From CAZKUR01 sp964556005 (GTDB lineage: Bacteria; Bacteroidota; Ignavibacteria; Ignavibacteriales; Ignavibacteriaceae): DNA of 64,000 nucleotides. The stretch spans positions 26,357 through 90,356 of the forward strand of contig CAZKUR010000003.1 in assembly GCA_964556005.1 (NCBI GenBank), given 5' to 3'. A program made the translations under genes and the position numbers. Below, piece after piece: positions 24,523-33,455 of the stretch (the stretch's first letter is position 1; each line of letters opens with the position of its first letter). A model generated the notes under the pieces. That model worked only from the letters and a program-made list of their open reading frames with translations, was not told the DNA's origin and ran no database searches.

Positions 24523-25869
24523 ATGAAAAAAATGTTTACCGTTATCAGTTCTTATCTTCTTGTCGGAATGATTGTTTTATCATTCGGCACGTTAAAAGCA
24601 CAAACTCAAAGAAATCTTGTTTTTGAATTTTGTACCGGAACCTGGTGTCAATGGTGTCCGTGCGGTGATTATACGATGGATAATTTGTTAGCTGCTCACC
24701 CCACTATAATTCCTCTTGCATATCATGGCCCGGTAGGTTATGATCCTTTTGCAAATTTTCCGGGAAATAATATTATGAGTTTAATGGGTATGAATGCTTT
24801 TCCAACCGGAACCGCCGATAGGACTAGTGCCCTGGGTGATTATACAACATGGACCGGAAAAGTCAATGCGAGAATAAATGTGCCTGCAACAGTGTCGATT
24901 GAAATTACCAAAACATTTGATGAAAATAGCGGTCAATTAGATGCAACCGTTTATATGACTCCACTTACAGATTTAACTGGTCAATATATGTTCAATGCTG
25001 TACTCACAGAAGATAGTTTAATTTATACTCAGACAAACAACGGTGTCTGCGTTGGCGGAGGTGCTAATTGGGTTCACTATTGGGTTGTCCGCGCAATGAT
25101 GAACGGTGCTACAGGTGAAGCAGTAAATACAGGCACAACATGGAATACTGGAGATTTGATATCAAAGACTGTTTCTTATACTGTTTCATCCAACTTCAAT
25201 TTCGACAAATGCAAAATAACTGTTTTTGTGTATAAGCAAAATTCACCTTTATATCTTGCTGAGATTCAGCAGGGTGAACAATGGGCGCTTAAAGGTAATG
25301 TTACGCCCGTTGAAATGACTACCTTTACAAGTTCGGTTGGAGCCAATGGTATAACACTTAATTGGTCAACCGCAACAGAACTAAACAATAACGGATTCGA
25401 AATTGAAAAATCCACCGACGGACAGAATTTCTATAAAATCGGATTTGTAAAAGGTGCAGGAACAACAACCGAAACTCAGGACTATTCTTATTTCGATAAA
25501 TTAAATGTCAGCGGACAAGCTACATTTTATTATAGATTAAAACAGATGGATTTTGACGGCGCATCTCAATATAGTAATACATTAACAGTAATATATGATA
25601 TGCCGAGAAATTTTACATTGAGTCAAAACTATCCAAATCCTTTCAACCCGGCAACGACAATAAATTATTCTGTTGCTAAAGAAACAAATGTCAGCATTAA
25701 AGTATATGATTTAATGGGAAGAGAAGTTGCAACTTTAGTCAATGAGAAAAAAGAACCCGGAAATTATGAAGTCAATTTTAATGCTCTAAATTTAGCTTCG
25801 GGAATTTATTTTTATAGGATGAATGCCGGAGCATTTACATCTGTTAAAAAGATGTCGGTTTTAAAATAA
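24523..25869 (+). CDS. Secreted Omp28-like thioredoxin-fold protein with T9SS sorting domain
   Basis: Protein of 448 residues with a strong ribosome site (AGGAGG near 24511). A signal peptide (about 1-26) leads straight into a thioredoxin-like domain: VFEFCTGTWCQWCPCGDY carries a CxxCxC cluster (Cys near 43-48) and NAFPTG gives the cis-proline. A central beta domain follows, then a fibronectin-like stretch (about 265-360, GITLNWSTATELNNNGFEIE), and a C-terminal sorting domain (LSQNYPNPFNPATTINYSV to the final MSVLK). It is predicted to act outside the cell or on its surface as a disulfide-active or metal-binding protein, which is inference from the cysteines. Confidence 0.82.
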   Translation: MKKMFTVISSYLLVGMIVLSFGTLKAQTQRNLVFEFCTGTWCQWCPCGDYTMDNLLAAHPTIIPLAYHGPVGYDPFANFPGNNIMSLMGMNAFPTGTADRTSALGDYTTWTGKVNARINVPATVSIEITKTFDENSGQLDATVYMTPLTDLTGQYMFNAVLTEDSLIYTQTNNGVCVGGGANWVHYWVVRAMMNGATGEAVNTGTTWNTGDLISKTVSYTVSSNFNFDKCKITVFVYKQNSPLYLAEIQQGEQWALKGNVTPVEMTTFTSSVGANGITLNWSTATELNNNGFEIEKSTDGQNFYKIGFVKGAGTTTETQDYSYFDKLNVSGQATFYYRLKQMDFDGASQYSNTLTVIYDMPRNFTLSQNYPNPFNPATTINYSVAKETNVSIKVYDLMGREVATLVNEKKEPGNYEVNFNALNLASGIYFYRMNAGAFTSVKKMSVLK

Positions 25870-25880
25870 TCATTAACTAT

Positions 25881-25967
25881 GAGTCACCTCCGAAAACCTT
25901 TTTTTATGATTTTGAGATTTGAATTCAAAACTCATTTTCACCAAAAGTAACTTTTCGGAGTGGACTC
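25881..25967. repeat. Long imperfect inverted repeat between two secreted-protein genes
   Basis: Arms 25881-25896 and 25952-25967 (GAGTCACCTCCGAAAA against TTTTCGGAGTGGACTC) pair over 16 bases with only an AC/CA mismatch, and a smaller TTTGAATTCAAA palindrome lies between them. It may be an intercistronic terminator or RNA-processing hairpin. There is no long T run after it. Confidence 0.5.
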
Positions 25968-26086
25968 AGCTATTCAATCATGAAAAGATTTAGTGATTCG
26001 TAAAAAAGAATTTCTGTCTTTCATAAAGAATTTATGGAGTCTATAAAAATTTTTTTTCATTATAAGATAATGAAGGGAGCAGGGCT

Positions 26087-28093
26087 TTGAAAAAACTTTT
26101 AATAGCTTTATTTATTTGCGGGTTTTTCTTTCAGTCTTTGGCATATAATAAACTATCCTTAGTTGAAAGATATACCAATTGTTCTTGTGGTCCTTGTGCA
26201 ACATTGAATAATTCGTGGTATAATGCAGTTACCGCAAATTTAATTGCTTCGGGGGATATTACACACCTTGTATATAATGTAAATTGGCCTGGCCCTTTAG
26301 ATCCGATGTATGTTCTTAATGCGTCGGATAATAGTACAAGGTGGGGATATTATGGTGTGAATTCAGTACCATGGATTGATGTAAACGGTACCACTATTTC
26401 GACAACTCAATCTGCATTTATGAATGCTGTAAATAATGGAAATGCAGAATATTCTCCTTTTAAAATAGTTTTAACTCCCGAAAAATTTTCTAATGATGTT
26501 ATAAATGTTCATGTTGTTGTTGTGAGGGATACAGGTGATAATACTACATTTTCTAATGCAATGTTAAGAATTGCATTAACTGAGAAACAGGTTGCAAGGA
26601 CATGCCTTACATGCTGTACAAACGGAGAAACAGAGTATTATAGTATTTGCAGAAAGATGCTTCCCGATGCTAATGGTACTACTCTTGACATTCCTGCCCC
26701 AGGGGATTCGACAGAGTATGATTTCCAATATATCCCAACTCAAGATTTTTTGGACGCTGTAAATTTAGATAGTATAAGAGTAGTTGCATTTATTCAGAAT
26801 GACGATACAAAGGAAGTCTATCAATCAACTATGACAGACATTATGAACTCGGATAATCTTGATGCAGCTTTTAATGCGGTTGAAAATTTGGGTATCTCAC
26901 CTTTTACAGTTCAATTTAATGATTACTCAACGGCAACCGATTCTACAAGTATTACTTCCTGGGCGTGGGATTTTAATAATGATGGAGTGATTGATTCAAA
27001 TGATCCCAACCCGACTTGGACATACACCGATAAAAAATCATATACCGTGTCATTAACCGTTAGCGATGGCATTCATCAATATACCAGAACTTTAAATAAT
27101 TATGTAACCGTTATCGGGGCGAGTTCGGATATCCTTGTTGTTAATGGAATTGAATATGCAACATATCCGACCGAGATGCAAAATTTTTACAACTCATCCG
27201 CATGTTTCGGCAATCATCAAGTAGATGTTTGGGATTTATTCGGTGATCAGGGCTTCGATTATAGTTCTAATTCCAATATTGTGCAGGTTGATTTATTCAA
27301 AAGGAATATCCCCGACGGAGTATTAAATCATTACCATAAAGTAATTTGGATTGGCAATAACTATGATGGTGATTTTTCGTTTTACGATACTACTCAGGTA
27401 CTTCAATATGTTCAGAACGGTGGGAATTTTTTATTAGCAACGAGGCAAGGCAACGATTACTTCAGTTATGGACTTAAACAATACTGTGGAATTTCTTCAA
27501 TTACATCACTTCAAAACATTACTCAATTAATTGCACTTGATGATAGTTTGGTAAATATGAATGCTGTTGGTGATAATTCAAGAAATCAATTTGTAATGCT
27601 GGATTCTACCTCTTTGGCAATACCGATTTTTGATTATGATACTTCAAATTCTTTTATTGCGGGCTTTAGGATTAAAAAAGAAAATGAAGGTGCATTTATA
27701 TACATCGCTGGCAGACCTTATCGCTTCGATAATAATGCATCCTACCAAAACTATAATTATATTATTGATAAATGGATGAACTTTATTCTAACATCTGTTG
27801 AGCAAAATGGTAAAAGCTCGACATCCCCCGGCAGCTATAGTTTATCCCAGAACTATCCTAACCCATTTAATCCTTCAACCGTGATTGAATACAATATAAA
27901 AGAACCGGGTTTGGTAAGATTGACATTATATGATATGCTGGGAAGAAAAGTAAAAACACTTGTTAACCGGAATCAATCTGCCGGAAGTTATAGAGTTAAT
28001 GTTACTGCTTCCAATTTAGCGAGTGGTGTTTACATATATAGATTGGAATCTAATAATTTTGTGCAGAGCAGAAAAATGATTTTAATTAAATAA
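26087..28093 (+). CDS. Secreted thioredoxin-fold protein with PKD domain and T9SS sorting domain
   Basis: Protein of 668 residues starting at TTG. Signal peptide (about 1-19), then a thioredoxin-like domain with VERYTNCSCGPCATLN (CSCGPC, near 32-37) and SVPWIDV as cis-proline loop. A middle region has further Cys (TCLTCC). A PKD domain lies at about 265-345 (VQFNDYSTATD..SWAWDFNNDG), followed by an uncharacterised alpha/beta stretch and the C-terminal sorting domain (LSQNYPNPFNPSTVIEYNI to MILIK). It is the largest member of the run and shares the thioredoxin-plus-sorting plan of the gene at 24523. Target unknown. Confidence 0.82.
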   Translation: MKKLLIALFICGFFFQSLAYNKLSLVERYTNCSCGPCATLNNSWYNAVTANLIASGDITHLVYNVNWPGPLDPMYVLNASDNSTRWGYYGVNSVPWIDVNGTTISTTQSAFMNAVNNGNAEYSPFKIVLTPEKFSNDVINVHVVVVRDTGDNTTFSNAMLRIALTEKQVARTCLTCCTNGETEYYSICRKMLPDANGTTLDIPAPGDSTEYDFQYIPTQDFLDAVNLDSIRVVAFIQNDDTKEVYQSTMTDIMNSDNLDAAFNAVENLGISPFTVQFNDYSTATDSTSITSWAWDFNNDGVIDSNDPNPTWTYTDKKSYTVSLTVSDGIHQYTRTLNNYVTVIGASSDILVVNGIEYATYPTEMQNFYNSSACFGNHQVDVWDLFGDQGFDYSSNSNIVQVDLFKRNIPDGVLNHYHKVIWIGNNYDGDFSFYDTTQVLQYVQNGGNFLLATRQGNDYFSYGLKQYCGISSITSLQNITQLIALDDSLVNMNAVGDNSRNQFVMLDSTSLAIPIFDYDTSNSFIAGFRIKKENEGAFIYIAGRPYRFDNNASYQNYNYIIDKWMNFILTSVEQNGKSSTSPGSYSLSQNYPNPFNPSTVIEYNIKEPGLVRLTLYDMLGRKVKTLVNRNQSAGSYRVNVTASNLASGVYIYRLESNNFVQSRKMILIK

Positions 28094-28143
28094 GGAATTA
28101 AAAAAATACATTCGGCTTAAAACTAAAATTTTACGGAGAGTTT

Positions 28144-28659
28144 ATGAAAAGTATTCTAATTATTTTGTTTCTTGTTTCGTTATCCCCTATTCTTTTTGCC
28201 CAGGAGGGAAATGCAAAAAAATTAGAAGGACGGAAAGCACCTGATTTTAAACTGGAAACTATGGATGGTGATTATGTTCAGTTAAGCGATTATTTGGGCA
28301 AAGGCCCTGTCTTAATTGCTTTTTGGGCGACTTGGTGCAAACCTTGTGCAGAAGAGCTCACTGAATTTAAGAAGACTTATAAAGAATTTGAGCCGAAAGG
28401 ATTAAAAATAGTAGCAATCTCAATTGATAATGAAAAAACTGCTTCAAAGGTTAAGCCTTTTGTAAAATCGAGGGATTATCCTTTTGATATTTTGCTGGAT
28501 CCCAATTCGGATGTAGCGCGGAAATATTATGCATATAATATTCCTTATTCTGTTTTGCTTGATAAAAACGGAACAATCGTTTATTCCCACCTTGGATATA
28601 TGAAAGGAAATGAGCTGACGATTAATAAAAAAATAGAAGAAATATTTAAGGAAAATTAA
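28144..28659 (+). CDS. TlpA/ResA-like periplasmic thioredoxin
   Basis: Protein of 171 residues with an N-terminal signal peptide (about 1-20), the AhpC/TSA-Redoxin start KAPDFKLETMDGDYVQLSDY, the active site FWATWCKPCAEEL (Cys near 66 and 69) and cis-proline loop YNIPYSVL. Such proteins reduce disulfides on the outer face of the inner membrane, in cytochrome c maturation or other thiol pathways. Here it follows three thioredoxin-fold surface proteins and precedes DUF6029, so a role in maintaining their redox state is plausible inference. Confidence 0.88.
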   Translation: MKSILIILFLVSLSPILFAQEGNAKKLEGRKAPDFKLETMDGDYVQLSDYLGKGPVLIAFWATWCKPCAEELTEFKKTYKEFEPKGLKIVAISIDNEKTASKVKPFVKSRDYPFDILLDPNSDVARKYYAYNIPYSVLLDKNGTIVYSHLGYMKGNELTINKKIEEIFKEN

Positions 28660-28699
28660 TCTGCATTCAACCTTCATGAAAAATAAACAAGCGGGAAAA

Positions 28700-30265
28700 A
28701 TGAAAAAATATTTTGTTCTTTTTGTTTTGTGCAGTTCTATGTTCTGTTTTTCGGGAAACTTATTTGCACAAACCCAGGATAATAATTTAGGAGGAAGCGG
28801 CTATATACTGCCGGAGGGTTTTGGATTATCCAACCAGATGAAATATTCCTATGACCAGAATATCAAACAAGAAATTTTTGAGGACTGGTTCAACCTCGAC
28901 TACAGTAAAGGAATCTTTTCTTCGGGCGTAAGATTCGAAGCTTTTCAACCGAATGATCCCAATCCGTCAATCAGTAGAGGGAAAGATCGTTTTGCCGGGA
29001 TCGATTATAAATATGTAAAATTGGATATTGGCGATGTTGAAGAAGGCATTGATTTAACAGTCGGTAATTTTTATGAATTATTCGGCAGGGGATTAATATT
29101 AAAAAGTTATGAAGATAGAAATATTAGAGTCGACAATAACCTTTTAGGTGTAAAAGTAGTCGGTAAATTTCATGGCTTTATTCTCAATGCTTTAACAGGC
29201 ATGGCAGAAAACGCCAATGCGGAAAGAAAAGATATCCTGCACGCTGCAGATCTCGAATATGCCGGCTTAAAAAAATTAAAGCTTGGTCTTTCTTTTGCCT
29301 CTAACCAACCTGATGTTGCCGGCGCCGCAAGAACACGATTGCTTTCCTTTAGATTGGAACCATCAATCTGGAATTTTGATTTTTACGGTGAATACGGAAT
29401 AAAACAAAATGATGATATAAAAGAGACTTATTTTAAAGACAGCAAATCTTCAATCGTAGGTAAAGCAATATACGGCGGGGCGAATTTTTATTTGGGTTCT
29501 CTTGCACTTTCAGGTGAATATAAATATTACGACAACTTTAACTTCCAATCTGCCGACGGAACCATACAATATAATACACCACCTGCACTTCAAAAAGAAT
29601 ACACATACGTTCTTTTAAATCGCCACCCGTATTCACTAAATGCAGGCAATGAACAGGGATTTCAAATTGAGGCGGATTATACTTTTGACGATTATAATTA
29701 TTTAAATGCGAGCTATAATTTGACAAAGACTCTTCCCGCAACTTCTTATTACCAGGAGGTACAGGGTAGCAATCTTCCGACGCTCAACCAGTTGCAGGAA
29801 ACTTATGTACAGGCAACCCATGATTGGGGCGATGTTTTTACAACGGTTGCTGCTTTTGGATATAGCAAAGTACTGGAAGATTTTAGTACGAATTACACTC
29901 CTATTCTGGAAAACCGCTTTTACTTCGATGAGATAAATACTCTTAAGCTAACACTTGAGCATCAGCAGTCTACTATCAGCTCAACATCTGAAAAATATTT
30001 TGATGATGTAATGACTCTTGAATATTTAAGAGCGCCGAAGTTTAATGTTGCATGGGTTGCGGAAATGCAGACAAGGGAACCTCAGCCGGGAAGACGTGTG
30101 AGAAAAATTTGGAACTTTGTTCAAATCGGGTACAAAATCGGCGGCCATACGGATATCAGCTTGTTAATTGGTTCAAGGCAAGCAGGCAACATTTGTATCG
30201 GAGGTGTTTGCAGGTATGAACCGGAATTCAGCGGTATTGAATTGAGAACTTTTACTAGGTTCTAA
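28700..30265 (+). CDS. DUF6029 family outer-membrane beta-barrel protein
   Basis: Protein of 521 residues with a signal peptide (MKKYFVLFVLCSSMF..FAQ, about 1-24) and a long beta-rich body of alternating aromatic and polar residues typical of an outer-membrane barrel. Its beginning (GYILPEGFGLSNQMKYSYDQ, then GNFYELFGRGL) matches the DUF6029 family of Bacteroidota, whose function is unknown. An in-frame ATG at 28676 is possible, but the signal peptide starts cleanly at 28700. It ends the thioredoxin cluster. Confidence 0.78.
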   Translation: MKKYFVLFVLCSSMFCFSGNLFAQTQDNNLGGSGYILPEGFGLSNQMKYSYDQNIKQEIFEDWFNLDYSKGIFSSGVRFEAFQPNDPNPSISRGKDRFAGIDYKYVKLDIGDVEEGIDLTVGNFYELFGRGLILKSYEDRNIRVDNNLLGVKVVGKFHGFILNALTGMAENANAERKDILHAADLEYAGLKKLKLGLSFASNQPDVAGAARTRLLSFRLEPSIWNFDFYGEYGIKQNDDIKETYFKDSKSSIVGKAIYGGANFYLGSLALSGEYKYYDNFNFQSADGTIQYNTPPALQKEYTYVLLNRHPYSLNAGNEQGFQIEADYTFDDYNYLNASYNLTKTLPATSYYQEVQGSNLPTLNQLQETYVQATHDWGDVFTTVAAFGYSKVLEDFSTNYTPILENRFYFDEINTLKLTLEHQQSTISSTSEKYFDDVMTLEYLRAPKFNVAWVAEMQTREPQPGRRVRKIWNFVQIGYKIGGHTDISLLIGSRQAGNICIGGVCRYEPEFSGIELRTFTRF

Positions 30266-30440
30266 AAACAAGTCAAAAGTAAAAATTCAAAAGTCAAAAA
30301 TGGTGGGAAATTATTAATATTAAAGAAATTAATATTTGGATTACAAGTCCGAATGTTTGTTTAAATACTTATAGCTGATTATCAATTGCGTCGAGCCTAC
30401 TCGCAATACCGGATTTGTTTCTTCATGTTAACAAGAATAA

Positions 30441-30599
30441 TTAAAATAGAGAATAAATAAACGGGGCTAATGCCGAACCTTGTGTTAGTATAATCAATCC
30501 ACCTAAAAGAAGAAGGAAAATTAATATTGGAGCCAGCCACCATTTTTTTCTAACTTTAAGATATTGCCATAGCTCTGATATTGTTGATAATTTACTCAT
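30441..30599 (-). CDS. DUF5989 small membrane protein (SxtK-like)
   Basis: Protein of 52 residues reading MSKLSTISELWQYLKVRKK, then a membrane segment, then LTQGSALAPFIYSLF. This matches the DUF5989 family, a tiny single-span protein that regularly accompanies NodU/SxtI-type carbamoyltransferases and SxtJ. It starts 16 bases after the SxtJ gene on the same strand, and was found by translating the - strand directly. Function unknown; the conserved neighbourhood suggests a membrane accessory of the carbamoyltransferase. Confidence 0.85.
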   Translation of the reverse strand: MSKLSTISELWQYLKVRKKWWLAPILIFLLLLGGLIILTQGSALAPFIYSLF

Positions 30600-30615
30600 A
30601 ATTCATTTTACAAAA

Positions 30616-31032
30616 TTAAAATTGCTTTTCATAATCTGTAGGGGATAATTTTTTCTTTTCCCTTTTTTCCCAGTAAGTTTTTTTGCTATGATCGATTTTC
30701 AAATCGAGAAACTTTTTCCCGGACAATTTAGATAAAAAACTTACCGGGGTTAATATAATAAAAAATAAAATAGTTAGAATCACCCTTGTCATTACCCAGC
30801 CCATTAGAATTGAAAATATCATCCATGCTTTATTGACCGGTTTTAAAATTAAAGGTGATATTAAACCTGCTAAGAAAAGAAATGCGCCAGCTATACCGAA
30901 ATAGAAATAAACTTCACTTTTCTTCCAAAGTAAAATGAAAGCAATAATCAAAAAAACTCCTCCGATGCTAAGTCCGAATTTTCGAAGTTCTTTGTTTGAT
31001 TCTTTTATATTTTTTATTTCTTCAGATATCAT
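30616..31032 (-). CDS. SxtJ family membrane protein
   Basis: Protein of 138 residues with hydrophobic segments near 22-38, 45-62 and 70-100 and a charged C-terminal tail (SKLSGKKFLDLKIDHSKKTYWEKR), the SxtJ family pattern. It is followed by DUF5989 and preceded, across an assembly gap, by the carbamoyltransferase, the same order as sxtI-sxtJ-sxtK in saxitoxin clusters. The start codon lies directly against the N run, so a longer N-terminus cannot be excluded, although the length is about right for the family. Confidence 0.83.
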   Translation of the reverse strand: MISEEIKNIKESNKELRKFGLSIGGVFLIIAFILLWKKSEVYFYFGIAGAFLFLAGLISPLILKPVNKAWMIFSILMGWVMTRVILTILFFIILTPVSFLSKLSGKKFLDLKIDHSKKTYWEKREKKKLSPTDYEKQF

Positions 31033-31132
31033 NNNNNNNNNNNNNNNNNNNNNNNNNNNNNNNNNNNNNNNNNNNNNNNNNNNNNNNNNNNNNNNNNNNN
31101 NNNNNNNNNNNNNNNNNNNNNNNNNNNNNNNN
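31033..31132. other. Assembly gap (100 N)
   Basis: Exactly 100 unknown bases, the conventional placeholder for a scaffold join of unknown size. It abuts palindromic repeats, which may have caused the break. Confidence 0.98.
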
Positions 31133-31136
31133 TAAT

Positions 31137-31308
31137 GCGGCTAAAGCCGCTTTTCTTTTTTCCTTTTTAAATCAGTTCACTAAAGTGAACTGCAATAGAT
31201 AATTAATATTTCTTTTTTAATTCTATTAAAATTGTTTACAGTTAATGGGGCTAAAGCCATCTTTCTTTTTTTATTTAATATCAGTTCATTAAAAAGGACT
31301 GCCATTGA
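31137..31308 (+). repeat. Two direct copies of a double-palindrome (REP-like) repeat
   Basis: Copy 1 has GCGGCTAAAGCCGC (31137-31150), a T-rich spacer and CAGTTCACTAAAGTGAACTG (31173-31192). Copy 2, diverged, begins TTAATGGGGCTAAAGCCAT at 31242 and has CAGTTCATTAAAAAGGACTG near 31282-31301. Both palindromes centre on TAAAG and the spacers are pyrimidine-rich. Such paired palindromes resemble REP/BIME elements mobilised by Y1 (RAYT) transposases. No transposase is in the window. Confidence 0.75.
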
Positions 31309-31338
31309 GTATCCAATTCTTATCAAATGCATCCATTT

Positions 31339-31432
31339 CTTATCTATTGCAGTTGGCTTTTCCCATAGAGATGGCTATGCCAAGCTAACCGAATAAAAAA
31401 ATCTCAATTAAATCAAGGCTTTAGCCGCATTA
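31339..31432 (-). repeat. Third, inverted copy of the REP-like repeat
   Basis: Read on the - strand this begins TTAATGCGGCTAAAGCC and ends AACTGCAATAGATA, matching the edges of copy 1, with a variant inner palindrome around TTGGC/GCCAA. It lies in opposite orientation to the other two, as in a bacterial interspersed mosaic element, just downstream of the + coordinate of the carbamoyltransferase stop codon. Confidence 0.7.
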
Positions 31433-31455
31433 AATCCTTTGTATAAACAAATACT

Positions 31456-33279
31456 TTAATCCGGTTCAAATTCATTTTGCCAATCTGTTGTAATCTCTTT
31501 TTCCGATTTATCCTGTTTGGACTTATCCAATAAATAATTCCCGATAATCAAGTAGTCCATATTTGTTCTCATAAAACATTTGTATGCTTCTTGCGGGGTA
31601 CAGACTATTGGCTCGCCGCGCACATTAAAAGAAGTATTAATGATAACAGCACAATTATAATCTTCATTAAATTTTTTTATAAGATCATAATATAATTTAT
31701 TTGTTTCTTCATGAACAGTTTGAATTCTTGCTGAATAATCAACATGTGTAACTGCAGGAATATTCGAACGGACGACATTCAATTTATTTATACCGTTAAG
31801 ATTTTTATCCTCCTCTTTTAATTTTTTTCTGATATCTTTTTTTACATTCGCAACAAGTAGCATATACGGACTGGGTTTATTAATCTCGAAATATTCCGAT
31901 ACGTTATCAGCCAAAACAGAGGGAGCAAAGGGGCGAAAGCTTTCCCTGAATTTTATTTTAAGATTCATTTGTGCCTGCATTTTTGGTGAACGCGCATCTC
32001 CAATAATTGATCTTGCACCGAGTGCACGCGGCCCGAATTCCATTCTTCCCTGAAACCAGCCGATTACTTTTTCTTTTGCAATTAATGCAGCCACGGTTCC
32101 GGGAATTTTTTCTTTTTCGATTTTTGTGTAGTTAATTTCTTCACGATCAAGAAAATTCCGAATTTCATCATCTGAAAAATCAGGTCCTAAGAAGGAACCC
32201 TTTTGTGAATCTGGATTTGTCTCTGCTTTTCTCGGCTTTTGAAAATAATTATACCACCCGATTAAAGCAGCTCCCAATGCTCCGCCGGCATCTCCGGCAG
32301 CAGGCTGAATCCAAATATCTTCAAATAAATTTTCTCGAAGTAAAATTCCATTTGCAACGCAATTAAGTGCAACGCCTCCTGCCAAAACAAGATTCTTCAT
32401 CCCGGTTTCTTTTTTTACATGCTTCCCTAATTTTAAAACTATCTCTTCCGTAACTTCCTGAATTGATCTCGCCAGATCCATTTCTTTTTGCGTTAATTTC
32501 GACTCAGGTTTTCTTGGCGGCCCGCCGAAAAGCCGGTGGAATTTTTCATTCGTCATTGTTAATCCCACGGTGTAGTTAAAATATTCCATATTCATTCTAA
32601 AAGATCCGTCTTCCTTAACATCAATTAATTCTTTTAGAATCAAGTCTTTATATTTCGGTTCGCCGTATGGAGCTAATCCCATTACTTTATATTCTCCGGA
32701 ATTAACTTTAAACCCGGTGTAATAAGTAAATGCAGAGTAAAGTAAGCCGAGCGAATGAGGAAATTTTATGTCTGAAAAAAGTTCAATTTGATTACCTCTG
32801 CCGGTACCAAAACTTGTAGTTGTCCATTCACCAACACCATCCATTGTTAAAATTGCTGCTTCATTGAAAGGTGAAGGATAAAAAGCAGATGCCGCATGTG
32901 ATTCATGATGTTCCGGGAAAATAATTATACCGTCATGATTCAACTCTTTTTTAATGAAGTCTTTCATCCACAATTTTTCTTTTATCCAAAGAGGCATTGC
33001 CTTTATAAATGTAGTAATACCTTTCGGTGAGTAGGTAAGGTATGTTTCCAGAAGTCTTTCAAATTTTAAAAACGGTTTATCGTAAAAGGCAACAAGGTCA
33101 AGATCTTCTGAGGAAATTTTGCTGTACTTTAAACAAAAATTTATTGCATTTACCGGGAAATTATAATCGTGTTTTTTCCGTGTAAATCTTTCTTCCTGTG
33201 CAGCGGAAATAATTTCGCCATCTTTAACAAGGCAGGCAGCGCTGTCGTGGTAGAATGCAGATATTCCTAAAATGTACAT
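31456..33279 (-). CDS. Carbamoyltransferase (NodU/CmcH/SxtI family)
   Basis: Protein of 607 residues, full length for the family. The N-terminal Kae1-like domain begins MYILGISAFYHDSAACLVKDG and holds PEHHESHAASAFYPSPF with the metal and adenylate-binding histidines. LTMDGVGEWTTTS and LAGGVALNCVANG follow. The C-terminal YrdC-like carbamoyltransferase part has WFQGRMEFGPRALGARSI. The family transfers carbamoyl from carbamoyl phosphate through carbamoyl-AMP to a hydroxyl or amine of a small molecule or sugar. The acceptor is unknown. Its operon partners are SxtJ and DUF5989 beyond the gap, and a divergent SGNH hydrolase shares the upstream region. Confidence 0.93.
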   Translation of the reverse strand: MYILGISAFYHDSAACLVKDGEIISAAQEERFTRKKHDYNFPVNAINFCLKYSKISSEDLDLVAFYDKPFLKFERLLETYLTYSPKGITTFIKAMPLWIKEKLWMKDFIKKELNHDGIIIFPEHHESHAASAFYPSPFNEAAILTMDGVGEWTTTSFGTGRGNQIELFSDIKFPHSLGLLYSAFTYYTGFKVNSGEYKVMGLAPYGEPKYKDLILKELIDVKEDGSFRMNMEYFNYTVGLTMTNEKFHRLFGGPPRKPESKLTQKEMDLARSIQEVTEEIVLKLGKHVKKETGMKNLVLAGGVALNCVANGILLRENLFEDIWIQPAAGDAGGALGAALIGWYNYFQKPRKAETNPDSQKGSFLGPDFSDDEIRNFLDREEINYTKIEKEKIPGTVAALIAKEKVIGWFQGRMEFGPRALGARSIIGDARSPKMQAQMNLKIKFRESFRPFAPSVLADNVSEYFEINKPSPYMLLVANVKKDIRKKLKEEDKNLNGINKLNVVRSNIPAVTHVDYSARIQTVHEETNKLYYDLIKKFNEDYNCAVIINTSFNVRGEPIVCTPQEAYKCFMRTNMDYLIIGNYLLDKSKQDKSEKEITTDWQNEFEPD

Positions 33280-33455
33280 TAATAATTTTTAATAAATCTT
33301 AAATTTTTTTGTGGGATATTTGTAATTAAACATCGTGAATTTTTGTATATCGTGAAATAAAAACATTTTTCTTTCGGTGTTAATTTATTAGAATTATATT
33401 TTAAAATAAAAATATTCCTTTATCTGTTACCTGTAAATCTTACTCTGAACACATT

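Noticed and set aside
31137..31432. CRISPR-like array
   Set aside because: Only three copies, one inverted, with internal palindromes and no regular spacers. REP-like elements fit better.
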